Source: Silene conica (taxonomy: Eukaryota; Streptophyta; Magnoliopsida; Caryophyllales; Caryophyllaceae). Taken from it: 64,000 bases of DNA. The stretch spans positions 15,455,501 to 15,519,500 of the forward strand of contig CM055317.2 in the NCBI GenBank assembly GCA_029255685.2, written 5' to 3'. The notes beneath the pieces were generated by a model. It saw only the letters and a list, made by a program, of their open reading frames with translations, was not told where the DNA came from and did not search any database. This document shows positions 21,983-35,399 of the stretch, in pieces. The number at the start of each line of letters is the position of its first letter. Position 1 is the first letter of the stretch. Made by a program: the position numbers and the translations under genes.

Positions 21983-24322
21983 CTAGTGTAACACCCGTGA
22001 AAAATCACGGGTTGTGTACACTTACTTTTAAAGATGACAAAGGCAAATTCATTTCATTATATAACAATTCTATTTATTCGAACAAATTGATTTTTAACGG
22101 GGTTGTTTTGCATATAAGATATGTTCGGTCAAAAGGTGAATTTGCTGGTACACTAATTTTCGAATATCTGTTACCAATGATGGAAATATTTGGATTAATT
22201 ATGATAACATGAATGAATAAGATATATAAGCAAAAAACAATAAACGATTAAAAAAAAGATTAAATAATTAATAATGATTAATTTGGAAAGTTATTTTATT
22301 TGCTGAATTGGTGACAGAACTTAAGTTGACGGACAAATAGGATGAATAAAATAACTAATCAGGTAGAAATCTAAATTAAATGGGTGTATTAAAATTCGAT
22401 AATCTAGGACAAAAATTACAGTTTTCTCGAAAACCTCCTTGTAAACAACATTCGCTGATGTAAAAAAATATGGACTAATAAAATAAAAAATTACCTTGAC
22501 ATAATAATTAATGAAAGATGGAGATATAATAATTAATGAGAAAAATCAATTATTGGATGATGGATAAAGATGAGTTAGAAAAATAGGGAAGAAGTTACGT
22601 AAAAAAGGAAAATGGAGAAAAATGAGATTACAGAAATTTTTTTCAAAAATAATTAAGAAAAAGACTAAAATAACCCCGATGTACAATAGCATTGTACATC
22701 TGATGGTATAGTCCAGGAACTGTATAATTAGGATATTATGTTACCTTAATTCAGATTCAGAAATATTAACAATCATTAACATAATTTCAGCTATGGAATA
22801 TATTATATCATATTATATACCACATTTTCCAAAATACCATAGGTGCTATATTATATTCCTCGTAATGCCACATTAATATATTTGTCAATCATCATGGATC
22901 ACTAAGAAAGTAATTGATATCGCTTAAATAAAATAAAATTCTTTACAATGCATGGTTCACGATAGTTTGACAGTGGTATTAGACATGCCTTCGATTCTAT
23001 TTGGTAAATCTAATTGAAAATTGTAGTTGAAAATTGAAATATTAACTCAAATCTACTAAGCTAGAAAAATAATAGACATATTTGGTATACCCGTCATTAA
23101 ATCTGTCATATTTTGTACCCGTCATTAAATAATACGATTATGTATCATACGAAATTTTTCTATATATTCTCTAAATAATTAATATTCTCTAAATAATTGT
23201 TTAGAGAATATAAAAGGCAAATTAGAAAATCTGACTTGTTTTACGTTGTCTTTTTTGATAGATAAAACACGTTTTTTAAATCAATTAGGAAATCTGACTT
23301 GTCAAATTTCAAAGTATTATATTTTTCGGAAAAATTGTTTTGTGAGGGTGGATGTGAGGGCGTCATATTTTTAATAAAATTTAAATTAACCCAATTTAAT
23401 AAGGTATTGTTACATTCTTAAATTAACCCGTCATGTTTTGTACGAATTTGAAACTATGTGGCAAAATATGTTAATGGTGAAAAATAGAGGATTCGATAAA
23501 AAGTACTTTATATTTGCAAACCATTAAAAGCAACTTTATTAGTTGACAACGTAATTATCTTCAATGATTCTCGAACTTTATATTCACCTAATTAACCCCT
23601 AATTATGTTCAATGATATTCTTAATTTATATTTTCAGACCATTAAAGGCAACTTTATTTATTATATTCTCTAAATAATTCGAGAATCATTTTGTGAGTCG
23701 GATTCTTAAAATTTCAAATTTAATTTGGTATGAAAACGTTACATTACAACCCATTAATTGAAAATATGGGTGCAAATTCCATATTTAATAATGGCTGACT
23801 TGTCAAGAATGATTTGTCAAAATTGTAAGGATTTAATTGGCTGATGAAAACTTGTTTTGTGTGGGTGAATGTGAGGGTGTGTAAGGCATAATGCTGTTAC
23901 CAGTTACCACCTAGTGCCATATATTCATAATTCCAAGATATTCTTTTATAGTAATAATGATGATAGGTAGGGAATTATGGTAAACAACCGTAGGGAATAT
24001 ATATGGAATATTTAGGATTTGTTATTAGTATAATCTGATTGATTGTTATTAGTATAATATTATAATATTTATAATATTTGAGGAATCTCGGTATAATATT
24101 TAGGGAATCTTGGAATGATTATAATAATAATAAAATAATAATAATATTATTATTATAATATTATAATACATAAAAATATATGACTTGGCATAAATTGAGG
24201 GTTCTCATTGGTCTACGAAACTGATTTTTGTGAGAGTGAATGTGAGTGAGCGAAAGAGTGAACGGTGGAATATTAGCGCGCCACGTATGCAGTTATACAT
24301 TCTTCTTTTATAGTAATAATGA
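21983..24322 (-). mobile_element. Helitron C, non-autonomous; 5' end at 24322 or 23960
   Basis: The minus-strand 3' end repeats Helitron A's terminus (hairpin at 21994-22011, then TGTTACA and CTAG, host T). Its first 40 bases match Helitron A. The 5' end at 24322 (TCATTATTACTATAAAAG with GCGCGCCACGTATGC next to it) matches A closely. A second 5' terminus of the same type lies at 23960. There is no coding region. Confidence 0.7.
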
Positions 24323-24505
24323 TTTGCAAAGCTGTATACGGGCATACTTGGTGGGAGTTCGTGAATGGGTTTATTCAGCCGTGTAAATAGAAGTGGGTTG
24401 AAATGATGTCCAAGTTTTAGATCATAGTAGGCGGAAAAATCAATATAGAGAGTAATGTGAGGCTGTCACGTGTCTACCAATTCCTCTTTTAAACTTTTAT
24501 ATAGA
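24323..24505 (-). mobile_element. Orphan Helitron 5' end
   Basis: The minus strand reads A|TCTATATAAAAGTTTAAAAG followed by a CACGTGACAGCC subterminal block, a canonical Helitron 5' terminus ending at 24505. No own 3' terminus is seen between it and the 24322 end, so it is either truncated by, or read through with, the neighbouring Helitron. Confidence 0.5.
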
Positions 24506-26535
24506 TATTCAGTTCACCTACATTATTTTTCAATGTGAGACATAATATACTGGGAAGTTGGAAATACACAATTTTTAACATGTGCAAATTATATGAAGAT
24601 TACATAATGGTAACATTTTTTTATCACGAATTTAACTATATTTTTTCATAGTTTTTTTAAATAAACATATGATAATATCAAGAATATATAATCCCATTTT
24701 ATAAACGGAATTACTTTTTCACATACGGATTTTACTCTTTCACATACATTTTTTTCATTAACTTTTCGTATTATACCCTTTCTCTAAACCTACACAAATT
24801 AATCATGATAACCCCTAAAATCGAATCTAATAGCTCTAAATTTTTGAACATGAATCATAATTCACCCATTAATAAACATGAATCATACCCATTAATAAAG
24901 TAACCTGGTTGTTTTATTGGAATTATTAAGGAGCAATTATTAATTTGTTTGGGTGAAATTATTAGGGTTTATAAACATCAATTTCCAAGACCCCAACATA
25001 AAGTTCTAACCTTTGCGGTAGATTGTAGAGGATAGCGGTTTGATATGCCATTCTTGCATTCTCACGTTTAAAACACAAGTACTGAGATAAGTCCACGGAT
25101 TAGCAACATAATGCTAGTAACTAATAATGATAATAATTTTGGTGGGGGCCGGGGAAAGAGTATCAAGCGAGGAAGGCGCCGGAAGGGTATGGAAAGAGGA
25201 GGCAAAAAAGAAAGTCCGACCTTTGATCGATCAGAGCACGGTTGACTGGACTACAATATTATCGGAGTAAGGTCGTTTGAAGTGATTGTAAGAGGGAGGT
25301 GAAGGAAGGAGATGAAGGGAAGGGAAAGAAAATCAATTGAGCGGAAAAAATGCCAAGGGTAAATTTGTAAAGGACGTATGTGGAAAAGTAAAATTCGTAT
25401 GTGAAAAAGTACGTCCCTTTATAAATAGTTAGGTGATTAATAATTGTATGTTATTGTTTGTATTATCAAAATATTTTAGAGACTTAAAAATAATATTGTG
25501 CTGATATCTTAATTTTCAATGAGGACTCATATTTATAATCATATAATTGTCCCAATATATGATAATCTTCTAATGTAGGACAATTCACCATATGACAATC
25601 TTCTGATGTGGAAAATTAAACTATTTATACGTAATATATTTATCACAATTTCATTATATTTTAATGTGAGACAAATAATATGCTTAAAAGTACACCATAC
25701 TTTTCGCACATAATTCAACATCAAACCGAATATAATAATTAACAAATACTTTATTATCTATTATTATTCAAATATTTTTTTTTATTATAATTAAAATATG
25801 TGCAAATGATACGAAATCTATACTTTGATGATAACATTTTTTACCACGAATTTAATTATATAATTTTTGAAAAATAATTTAAGATATTTTTTTACCAAAT
25901 AAAATATAGGTTTTTATATAAATAAAAATTATAAACGTCACTTAAGTATAATCTAGAAAATATATTTCATATTGTGGAGATAATGATACAAACTATTAAG
26001 AGCTCTTTAAGACAATACATAAGAGATTCAAAAGATTTTGAGTTGATAACTAAATTCCAATAATATCTCTTATTTATAATCATAAAATAACCCCATCTTA
26101 TCTTATGCTAATCTTTTGATGTGAGAAAATTTTATTATTTATACCTAATATACTCCCAAACCTACATTATTTTTCAATGTGAGATATATAACATACTAAG
26201 AAGTAAAAAATTTTTAATATCTGGTAAACTATATGAAATCTATATTCTAATGATAGCATTTTTTTACCACCAATCTAATTATATTCTTTTCATGTATTTG
26301 TTTTATGTTATTTTTGTGAAATGAAATGTAAAAGTTTTTATATAAAAATTATAAATAACACTTGAATATAATATCTAAAATATATAGTATATTATAAATA
26401 TAATGTTAAAAGATTATCCACTATATTTTTATATCTAAAATATTATTTAGGATACTTTTCTAAATTAATTTTAATAATGCAAAGTTTTAAGAACTCAGTA
26501 AGCCAATATTGTCAAGAGACTCAAAACATTTTGGC
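24506..26535. repeat. Degenerate ~0.5-kb tandem repeats
   Basis: Shared blocks recur: CTACATTATTTTTCAATGTGAGA with TAATATACT (24520, 26162, variant 25655), TATTTATAATCATA (25529, 26070, and 43626 beyond the large LTR element), and ACCACGAATTTAATTATAT (24625, 25847, 26268). Spacing is about 0.5 kb. Units are heavily diverged. The 17-kb LTR element inserted within this array. Confidence 0.6.
24688..25428. mobile_element. Long-TIR foldback element, MULE-like
   Basis: Inverted ends of about 40 bases: ACTTTTTCACATACG with TTTATAAA at the outside on the left and CGTATGTGAAAAAGT with TTTATAAA on the right. The interior includes a GC-rich block (25140-25210) unlike its surroundings, possibly captured DNA. 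No clear 9-bp duplication and no transposase were seen. Confidence 0.5.
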
Positions 26536-26540
26536 TTGAT

Positions 26541-27720
26541 TGTAACACCCCTCCCTTGCGTAACCGAGTTGTGACTCAAGTCGGTCGAGTTAGGCTAACT
26601 CGACCGAGTAGGTCGAATTCGGCCGAGTAGGTGTAACGCGATCGAGTATGTCTGACTCGACCGAGTTACACATATTCGATCGAGTAGGTCTTTCCGAGAG
26701 TCGGGTCGCGGTTTATTATATAAGATAAACCGAGATGGTAATATCATTTTACCCTATATTAGTTTTATGCAGCCTTTTCCCTCCATTTCACTTTTCTCTC
26801 TCAAGTCTCCATAAAGGTTCATAGCAAGTTTAGATGCGTCGATGATCTAGCCTAGTATCGTGTCAATCAAGTAAGTATCGTTCTTATCGTTATTATGTCG
26901 TTGGAATTCAGTATGTTTTAGTAAGTAATTTATATATATGTTTCATAGGAGAGGGATTTGTAGAGGAGTGTTAGTAGAACGGTTTTGGATTTGCATCTTC
27001 TTGTTAATTGTTTGAGGTAGGGTTTCCCTACTCAGTTTCTGTGTAATTTGATTGTAACGCTATGATTGCTATTGTACTCTGATATCACTATATGCTGTTG
27101 AGATTGTATTGGGAAGATATATGTGGGACCGTTGCGGGAAATGGCTCTCACTCCTACGATCGCTCTTCGTGGGACCATCACGGAGAGGATGTGCACATTA
27201 AGAATTTAGGTACTCCTTGCCGCGTGCAAGTGGGGGATTGATGTAGGGATTGAGGCCGCCACCTGGTTACTGCGATAGTGATATCAGTGGATTCTGGTTA
27301 TCAGATTGTGATTTGAGTGATTGTTTAGAGTTGAGTTCGCAGGTTAGTGAGAGCAATGAGAGTGTAGTGATTTCCTTGTGAATGTCTTATTACAGCAGTT
27401 TCCGACGCTTGTGATTTGTGCGCTGTGATGATCCATGTAATGGGGAGTAGATTCTTAGGTTCGTAAATGTTGATGCTTGCTGGCTCGGGGAGGATGAGAA
27501 TCACGCAGTCAAATAGTGTCTTGATAGTTATCTAGCTTCCGCGTACAATTTTGTTTTATGATTGTTTATCAGACGGTTGTAATGTATACATTAATCCTTA
27601 TCTTAATAAATGTTGCTTTCAGTTTGTTTAGCTTGATATTATGCTTCAGCAAATTGAGATGGTAACGTTTTCATAATCTGATAGTCCTACCTAAAGGTCT
27701 TGGATTATGAGAGTGCTACA
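26541..27720 (+). repeat. 5' LTR of the large element
   Basis: 1180 bp, TG...CA, containing an array of CTCGACCGAGT-like palindromic decamers near its start (about 26568-26690) and CTTATCTTAATAAA near the polyadenylation region. Confidence 0.88.
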
Positions 27721-27721
27721 A

Positions 27722-27745
27722 ATGGTATCAGAGCGTCGATTTTGG
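27722..27745 (+). promoter_or_regulatory. Primer binding site
   Basis: ATGGTATCAGAGCGTCG directly follows the LTR; TGGTATCAGAGC is the usual tRNA-iMet-complementary site of plant LTR retrotransposons. Confidence 0.8.
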
Positions 27746-28176
27746 CACATAAACCAATAAATCAAATGAACTTAGGATGTGTCTTAAATAAAATGAACCC
27801 CAAGTAGAAGTTTGTAAGGCTACTGTAAAGGTTTGGGAGACGTCCCGAAACCGTGAAATTGCTTACATTCTTGTATTTGGTCACTAAAGGATAGATTAAG
27901 GGATATTAGTTATGTGTGTCGTAAAATGTGGTGATATTGTGGCATGGTGCAAACTGAATTGCACATATATATTTGGTGATGTCTTAACGGAATGGTGTTT
28001 ATATGTTATATGATGTGAACAATGGTATGTATTATATGATGTGAGTTGCATTCGGTGTTTATTATTTGGCGGTATGTTTTTAGTGAGCATGTAAGATGTA
28101 TGATGCATAGGATAGGTGAAGGGCGATTTCCCCTTCACGAAGCCCGACTGATGTAATGACTCGGCTGAGTGGGGTG

Positions 28177-29411
28177 TGTTAGAAATCAAATTTCAGATTA
28201 TTAACTCATATCTCATATGAGTTTAATTTGTTTAAGTTTAGTCATAAAACTTAACTAGATCTTATGCATGCATGATGATTACATAAGATGAAAGAAATGT
28301 CCTTACATTGATTTTAGAAGGTTTCTCCTCAATTAATCACCTATTAATCGAGTCTTGGACAAACCAAGACACTCTTATTGACGGCCTAAAATAAAACCAT
28401 CTCCAAAAGGTACGTATCAAGGACCCGATCTCAATACCAATATCGTTTTGTTACTAGAAAACGCATATTAGCTAACCTAGAAATATTATTAATAATATTG
28501 CAATTTAGAGAGAATATGATGAACAAATGTGGAGTGCACACTATGAAGTTATGTGGTGGAAGAAGTTTTTATAAGAGGAAATGATCCTCTTATAAGGCCA
28601 AAATGGCCAGCCTCTTTAAGGCCAAAGGAGCCATTGCATGCTCCTTGTTTCATGCCCAATACATGCCCTTTGCCTTATCAAGACACTAGGTGTAAGACTC
28701 CTAGCATGATAAGCCTCTTCCTAATCATAAGCTTTTAAGCTTTGATAAGAAAAAAGATAATTTTTTGTCCCTAACTCCATGCACACGGTCCATATGAACT
28801 TAATATGGATTCCATATTAAGTTTGTCAATTGTACAAATGTAACATGTCACACTTGTTACATGATACATGACCCATTATGTAATTATGCAATTTTAACCT
28901 TTAGAATTTATAATTCACAAATTTATTACAATTTAAATAATTCCACTAGTAATTCTTAATTACTATCTTATAAAAATGTGTAATCATAATTTTAATTACA
29001 ACTATTTGTAATTTATGATTGATTGTATTCATTCCCGATTTAATTGTTCCGTAAACAACTAAATAAAACCAAGTAATAAAACAATTTTTATCACTTTGAC
29101 AATTATTATTATAATCTCATTATAATAATACACGTCATGTAAAATCATTTCCAGTTTCAAGGTATTAATTAATCCGTATCCATATACGATTAATTAAATA
29201 TTCTATTGAGACGGAATTCCCTAAAGATATGACCTTAAGGGATCAACTGATCACCACCAGCATATGACGATAATGTCAAACTCTAGACAGCCAATCATTA
29301 TCGATAAATGTTGATCAGTCGACTTTAAAAGAGTAACATTCCCAATTGTGTTTCATTCAAATGAGATTTAAATATGTGAACGCATTATTGTCGAGGACAC
29401 AACCTCCAACA
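28177..29411 (-). mobile_element. Solo LTR nested in the large element
   Basis: Starts TGTTAGAAAT and ends ACCTCCAACA, with flanking GGGTG/GAGTG (one mismatch) as target duplication. The block CATATGACGATAATGTCAAA and neighbours match the LTR piece in the 1454-bp array and, in reverse, the solo LTR at 50073. By comparison with that copy the element lies in minus orientation. Superfamily not fixed, likely Ty1/copia. Confidence 0.75.
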
Positions 29412-29610
29412 GAGTGGACTCGACCGAGTGGGAGTAACTCGGCCGAGTAGGTGTTACTCGACCGATTAGGGACAATTCGGCCGAGTTGGTTAGACTCGAC
29501 CGAGTTATTGTGAGTCGACCGAATGCGAGTTACTCGACCGAGTGATGGTAACTCGGCCGAGCTGGTGATACTCGACCGAGTTGGGTTTACTCGACCGAGT
29601 ACGTAGGTAT
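29412..29610. repeat. Palindromic decamer array in the large element's interior
   Basis: Repeated ACTCGACCGAGT / ACTCGGCCGAGT units spaced by short GT-rich linkers, interrupted on the left by the solo LTR (array start at about 28160). The same unit occurs in both LTRs. Confidence 0.85.
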
Positions 29611-29818
29611 ACTTATTATTTTATGTTAAGACTTATGTTGTAAGCTTAGGTTTATCCTGGCGTATTACTTATATAATTGTTTTATTACATAAGTTAACCA
29701 GTTTTCAAATCGGTATGGTTTCGTGAGGAAGTCTGGTAGTCGGAGTTGTTTATAAGGAAAGAGTGGTGAACGCAAGTGAAGTTTATGATCTTTTGAGTTA
29801 GAAAGCGACCCATGTGAG

Positions 29819-31405
29819 TGATGCGTGCATATTATATATACTTTTCAGTACCCTTTGACACGCATTTCTATGTTTTACGGGTGATTTTATATCACTTTAT
29901 TCCCCGAACACGCTACTTTGTGCTTTTCTTGCTATTTTGTAGGAATAAGCGCGAAAGTGGTGAAAACTGAGCCAAAGTTGTCCAAGTACATTTATTTAGT
30001 AGATGGAAGGCAGGACAAGCCTTACAAGAATTGGGAAGCGCGAATCGTCAAGTGAAAAGCTTTTTGAGATGCGCAATGAAGAAATGAAGCTAGGCGAACA
30101 AGGAAGAGCTTCAATTTACTAATGCCTACTTTGGAGAGCCATATCTCGAGTTCAACAACAGATAATCAGGTGATTCTAATTGGAGAAGAAATCTTAGCCT
30201 CTTATATTTCCAACTCTGCAAAAATCGCTTGATTCGCACGAGTAATAAAGAAATGGCAGTCGTTTGAAATTCAGTGCGCGAAGTAGGAAATACGCGCTGA
30301 GAGGTACTCGATAAAGTACTCAATCTCCTCGTTTGAGAGCTCTTGATTCTTAATCTCCTCGATCGATTACTCAATATCCTCGATCGAGAGCTCTTGATTT
30401 TTAATCTCCTCGATCGAGTACTTAATCTCCTCGATCGAGAGTCTTTGGTTCTTAATCTTCTCGATCGAGTTGATCTCAGCTAATGGGCCGCGCATTTATG
30501 TTAGCCTTTAGGTTAGATTTTCGAGAACACTAATCTCCATTATAAAATATATTAGTGTTTCTCTAACTATATCATCTCATATCACTCATTACTCACTTCT
30601 ATTATTACTTTTTACTCTTTATTTTTCATCACAAGTTTTTAGATCTTTCATTAGGTCAGACGATTGCTCTTGCCTTTATCATTTGTTATCTTTCTTTCTC
30701 TCTTAATCTTATTACTTTATTTCTTGTGCTTTTGTTACTTTTATTTTTGTACTCTCTTAATTAGTTTAATTTACATTATTCCTCTTAGTATGTCTTTTAT
30801 TACTCTCATCTCATTTGCTAGTAAAGATCCTAACGCCACGAGTAGCTAATTTCTTTATATGCGAGGCCATGAGGGATACCACGGTATTAAAGTAATAGGA
30901 TTGACATGTTTAGTTAGTTTTGCGATAAGGGTTGTTTGATGGCAATATAATTGTAAATTGGTCGATTGAATGCAAGCAGGAGAGCGGTTTATTTAGTTAA
31001 ACCCGAACTAGATCAAGAGATTGGAAGGGTAGACTTGCCTATAGAACAATAGAATATACCTAATAGAGCGAAAGTTATTTAGGGGCTTCTAGGGTGATTT
31101 GAAACCAAAATGAGATAATCGCTACCCACCTTACTATAAGACTGACTTACCTATTTTAATCTGAATATAATACCGTGGTGACCCGAATCCTGACATATTC
31201 CCTTCTCCTTATTTAGACTTATAATTTTCTCTCTTTTAATCCTCTTATTATCTTAGATAAACCAAAATTATAACCCCCATTTTTGTGACCGAACGAACTA
31301 GTTTTGCATATAAATATTTCCTGCCTGTGGAGATCGACCCTACTTCCACTAGCTTCTAGTTAGTACACTTAGGTTATTGTTTTTGGTGTATAACGACATG
31401 CATCA
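29819..31405 (+). mobile_element. Solo LTR, Ty3 Tat/Ogre-like, nested
   Basis: Starts TGATGCGTGC and ends CATGCATCA; target duplication GTGAG at 29814-29818 and 31406-31410 is perfect. The end region with CTGTGGAGATCGACCCTAC followed by TAGTTAGTACACTTAGG is typical of Tat/Ogre-type LTRs. An internal array of CTCGATCGAG units (about 30300-30475) is present. No internal region remains. Confidence 0.8.
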
Positions 31406-31410
31406 GTGAG

Positions 31411-32510
31411 GTAAGGTGGGCGAGATTTTCGTGAGCTTGAGTGTGGTATTGACGTTTACATGGTTAGGTGGTAAGGTAAGTCGGAAATAAGTAAGGATGG
31501 AGGAATAAAAAAGGATAGGTGTAGCGATAAAAACTGAAAATGATAAGTGGTAAAGGAGAGGAATGTATATGGTTATGTTGGTTATGGAAGTGCGTAATAA
31601 AATTTCGTTAGGGTCATTGGAGGAGAATTTTGTGCTAGGTATGTCTCTGAATTATGGTGAAAAAGATGCGGATTTGTTTATATTTGTGTCGATCGGAAAC
31701 TTAGGTTGCTGAGGGGGTAGTTATAGGTGTATAGAAGTCGAGGATGATAACAGTATGAGGAGGCTTAAGATATAGGTGTGATATCAGGCATAAAGGATGA
31801 GTTAAGTAATTGGAAGGTAATCAGTGAGTGCTAGGGCCTATTGGTGGTGTGTGGAGAGAAGTCGAATGCTAAGAGAGTCTATGGCTATAAGGGAATAAGT
31901 GGTGATGATTCGAATGAAGGGAATATGACATGGGAAGCGATGAGAGGATGTTTAATTGACTAAGGAGTTAGGTAAAAGGTGTAAATACTTGGCTGATTGA
32001 GTGATGTGATCGGATGCCATGGGAATAGAATAGTGAGGGTGAGTCGGGTGTATGTGACAAGAGTTAGGAGGCATGGAAATAGGATGATAATAGTGGTGTA
32101 GAGTATATAACATCGATGTGAGTTAAGGTATACATATGAGATGAGTACGACGACATGCTAGTCGTGAGTTTCGATGAATTAAAGAATGAGTACTTGACAG
32201 AGTCTTTATACAGGGAGTAAGTGTAGTGGAAAGTTAAGGGGTGTAAATGATCAAGGATATGTTTGGTATTGAAATTGAGGTAACTTTGATGATATAATTA
32301 TTGGTGCGTGCTAGTGGAATTGGTAGTAATAGTAGCAAGATAACCTAGAATACTTCGGTCGCTAAGGTCAAATGGTAGTGATTGTGTGGGTTGGGTAATG
32401 TGTATGTGTGATGTACGTAAATAATTATGTGAATTGACAATCTCTTGAGTCGTGGTATGGAATGATGCTCACCTGGTCGTTGTCTGAATCTTCCACGTAG
32501 CATGTTTTGT
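31411..32510 (+). other. Non-coding interior of the large LTR element
   Basis: Purine-rich sequence with no frame of note. Continues after the CACTA fragment at 33226-34728 and from about 41945 to 42433. Confidence 0.5.
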
Positions 32511-32514
32511 AGTG

Positions 32515-33225
32515 GGTAGGGTAGGGTGGTAGATTATGGCGGCGGTGAGGTGGTGACGGCGGTGAGGTGGCAGGTGGAAGGGAGAAGAAAGGAGAAGGAG
32601 GAGGAAGGAGGAGGAAGGAGAAGGAAGGAGAAGGAGGAAGGAGGAAGGAGGAGTGGTGGCGTGGCTCCGGCGGCTCCGGCGACGGCGGCGGCGGGGGATT
32701 GTAGGGGGTAGGGTAGGGTGGTAGGGTGGTGGTGTGGTGGTGAATCAAATCGCCGATCGCTTTAGGGTTTTCTTTTTTTTAATTTTGAAATCGATTTGGG
32801 GAAAAGAAGGAGACCCGCGGGGTCTGTATAAAAAAGCTTTGCGACGGAATTTCCGTCGCAAATCTGGTCAAGGTCAAATCTTGACCAGATTTGCGACGGA
32901 AATTCCGTCGCAAATATTGACTCCTGCGACGGAATTTCCGTCGCAAATCTGGTCAAGATTTGACCTTGACCCACTTTTGGTCAAGTCTGGTTAATATGTT
33001 TGCGACGGAAATTCCGTCGCAAAAGTCAATATTTGCGACGGAAATTCCGTCGCAAACGTTCCCGCCATTTGACTTTCACTTCGCGGGTCTGGGAAATTCA
33101 GGTCCGTCGCAAATTCCGTCGCAAAAAAAAATATCCGTCACAAAGTCCGTCACAAAACTAATTTTGCGACGGAATTTCTGTCCGTCGCAAATTTTCCGTC
33201 GCAAGGGCAGTATTTTTTTGTAGTG
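32515..33225. mobile_element. CACTA end fragment, same family as the element at 53192
   Basis: Ends CAGTATTTTTTTGTAGTG at 33225, preceded by many TTTGCGACGG / CCGTCGCAAA subterminal inverted motifs and a GAGAAGAAAGGAGAAGG stretch. All match 57030-57688 in order. The left end is missing, so this is a truncated right end of about 0.7 kb. Confidence 0.75.
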
Positions 33226-34728
33226 GTTATGCTTCGGAATAAAAGCCAAGCTTGGTACTCCGTGCTGCGATGCGGGTACCTTCGCATTGCGATGCAGTGG
33301 TAGGTGATAGTATTGTGATGCCATCACCAGAGTTATGGTGGAAAAGATATGGTTGCTTTGAAATTTTTTGCCATTTTTCTAATGGTATATGTCTCACCCT
33401 CGGGTTTTAATGATACGACGTGTGGACACTGCGATGTGTGGATAAAATTTCGGATGAGCTCTAATTGTTGGTTTACGTATGAACTTGAGGTACGTGGGGT
33501 ATTTCTTGACATAGGTGTATACTTATGAGACGGGCTTTTGAAAGGGTTCGTCATTTAGGTTATAGATATATATATTGTTGTCATGGTCCCTTTTGTTATC
33601 GAGACCTCCGACGCGTGGGCGAGACTAGAGTATGGTATAGGTGAGAGTCGCGTGTGGTTGTTGTTGCCATAGTTATAGTGGTACCTTTGATAGTGGAAAC
33701 AAATTTGTGGGAGATTGTTGGCGTACTTTTGGTCGTGTGTGAAGCGAGGCGCCTGTTTTCATGGCATTAATTAATAGTTAGTGGAGTGTGTTCAAAGCTA
33801 GAAGTGGTTAGTAGAATATGAATCCTCGGTATGTTGGGATAATATCATGATAAGAAATGGACGAACTGGACAGAAGAAGAAAACTTGAAGAAATAGGGAG
33901 GATTTAACAAGTTTGAGTTATGAATGAGGTTTTGAGAATTAAATGCGGGAATAGAAGAAAATGTGGACGTGTGGGAATGTAGAAGAGTTAAGATAATGAG
34001 TATGTCGATAGCTTGGTGATATATGGGAGGAGGGAGTGCGGAATGAGTAAATTTTTATAATTGTTAGTGAACGAGAGTCTTAGGTATCGGTATGGTATCG
34101 AGGTTGTGGTTGTAGTTAACTACCAGGGACAGAAGATGGCGATAATAAGAGAGAATCACTGGGGGTTTAGTACTAATCAAATAGTGACGTTATCTTAAGA
34201 GGGGTCGGATGCAGTGAAGAGAGTTTGATGGTTTTTACATGTTGAGGTATACTTGGAAGATTGATTTTAGTGTAGCATAATGTATGGAATCGTGACGATA
34301 TTATAAAAAGGTAAAGGAGGTATGATGATAGTATGTAGTTATATGTATGTTTATGGAGAGAGGTTGTGGAGGTGTATGGTTGCAATGGTATTGACAACTT
34401 TGAGTGGTGACACTTATGGCTGTTGGTAAGTTGGAGAACAAAGTTCCCTATTAGGGTGATAAAATGTAACAATTCCTTTTTAAGCCGTACTTGGTTGGGG
34501 GATTGTGTTGGTATTGGATTTGAGTGTGTGTTATAAAAGCAATACAGAATTGTCAGTACTTATAGGATTCGTAGTCGATGGAAGGTTAGCTACATGTGAG
34601 CTATATTCTGGTTGTGTTGGCATTGCTTGGGGACTTAGTGTTGAGGATGGAGGGTGAGAGTTGAGTGGTGTTGGTTAGCTGAATGCTATGCGTTTATGAT
34701 GTAAGGTTACGAGGACGTAACCTATTTC
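33226..34728 (+). other. Non-coding interior of the large LTR element (continued)
   Basis: GT- and GA-rich strand, no recognisable product on either strand. Confidence 0.5.
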
Positions 34729-35399
34729 CACTACAACAGATACTTCCATTTGCGACTGAAAATAGTGACCGTTTTCAGTCACCCTTCCTATTTTAGCGAC
34801 CAAGTCCAGTTGCCCGCCTTTAGTCGCAAGGCCTGGTCGCTTTTAGCGACCGATGTTGGTCGCCAAATTTAGCGACCGATGTTGGTCGCCAATTTTAGCG
34901 ACCGAAAAAAAATAAGACGGGCGACCAATGATGGTCGCGAAATTAGCGACCGTTTGCAGTAGCTAAATTAGCGACTGAAATCAGTCGCTAATTTAGCGAC
35001 CAACTTCATCAGTTGCTAATTTAGCGACTGATTTCAGTCGCTAATTTAGCTACTGACATCGGTTGCTAAATTAGCGACTGATTTCAGTCGCTATTTGGTC
35101 GCTAATGGAAAAAAAAGAAGCAGAAGGTTAGCGACCGACTATGGTCGCCAATTTTACATGTTCGGTCGCTAATGTTACATGTATTTGGCCGTAAAATCCT
35201 GTTTTGTCCTAGCCAAATCCGTAGCTATTACTTATAAACCTGCAAGGAAAACCAACAAGAGCAGCGCATAACCAAAATGATGCCAAACATCTGAAACTTA
35301 AATATATAAAACTGTTTCGGATTCCATACAAAGTACCAAATTCTAGTGTTTGTATAACGAAAATAAAAATTATCCAACACTAAAAACAAGAGACACTAG

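Noticed and set aside
32504-32513. TTTTGTAGTG resembling a second CACTA terminus
   Set aside because: Ten bases only, with no subterminal GCGACGG repeats to its left and no partner end; could be chance.
32425-32748. Proline/serine-rich minus-strand frame and its plus-strand partner
   Set aside because: Low-complexity GGAGAAGGA repeat of the CACTA subterminal region read in several frames.
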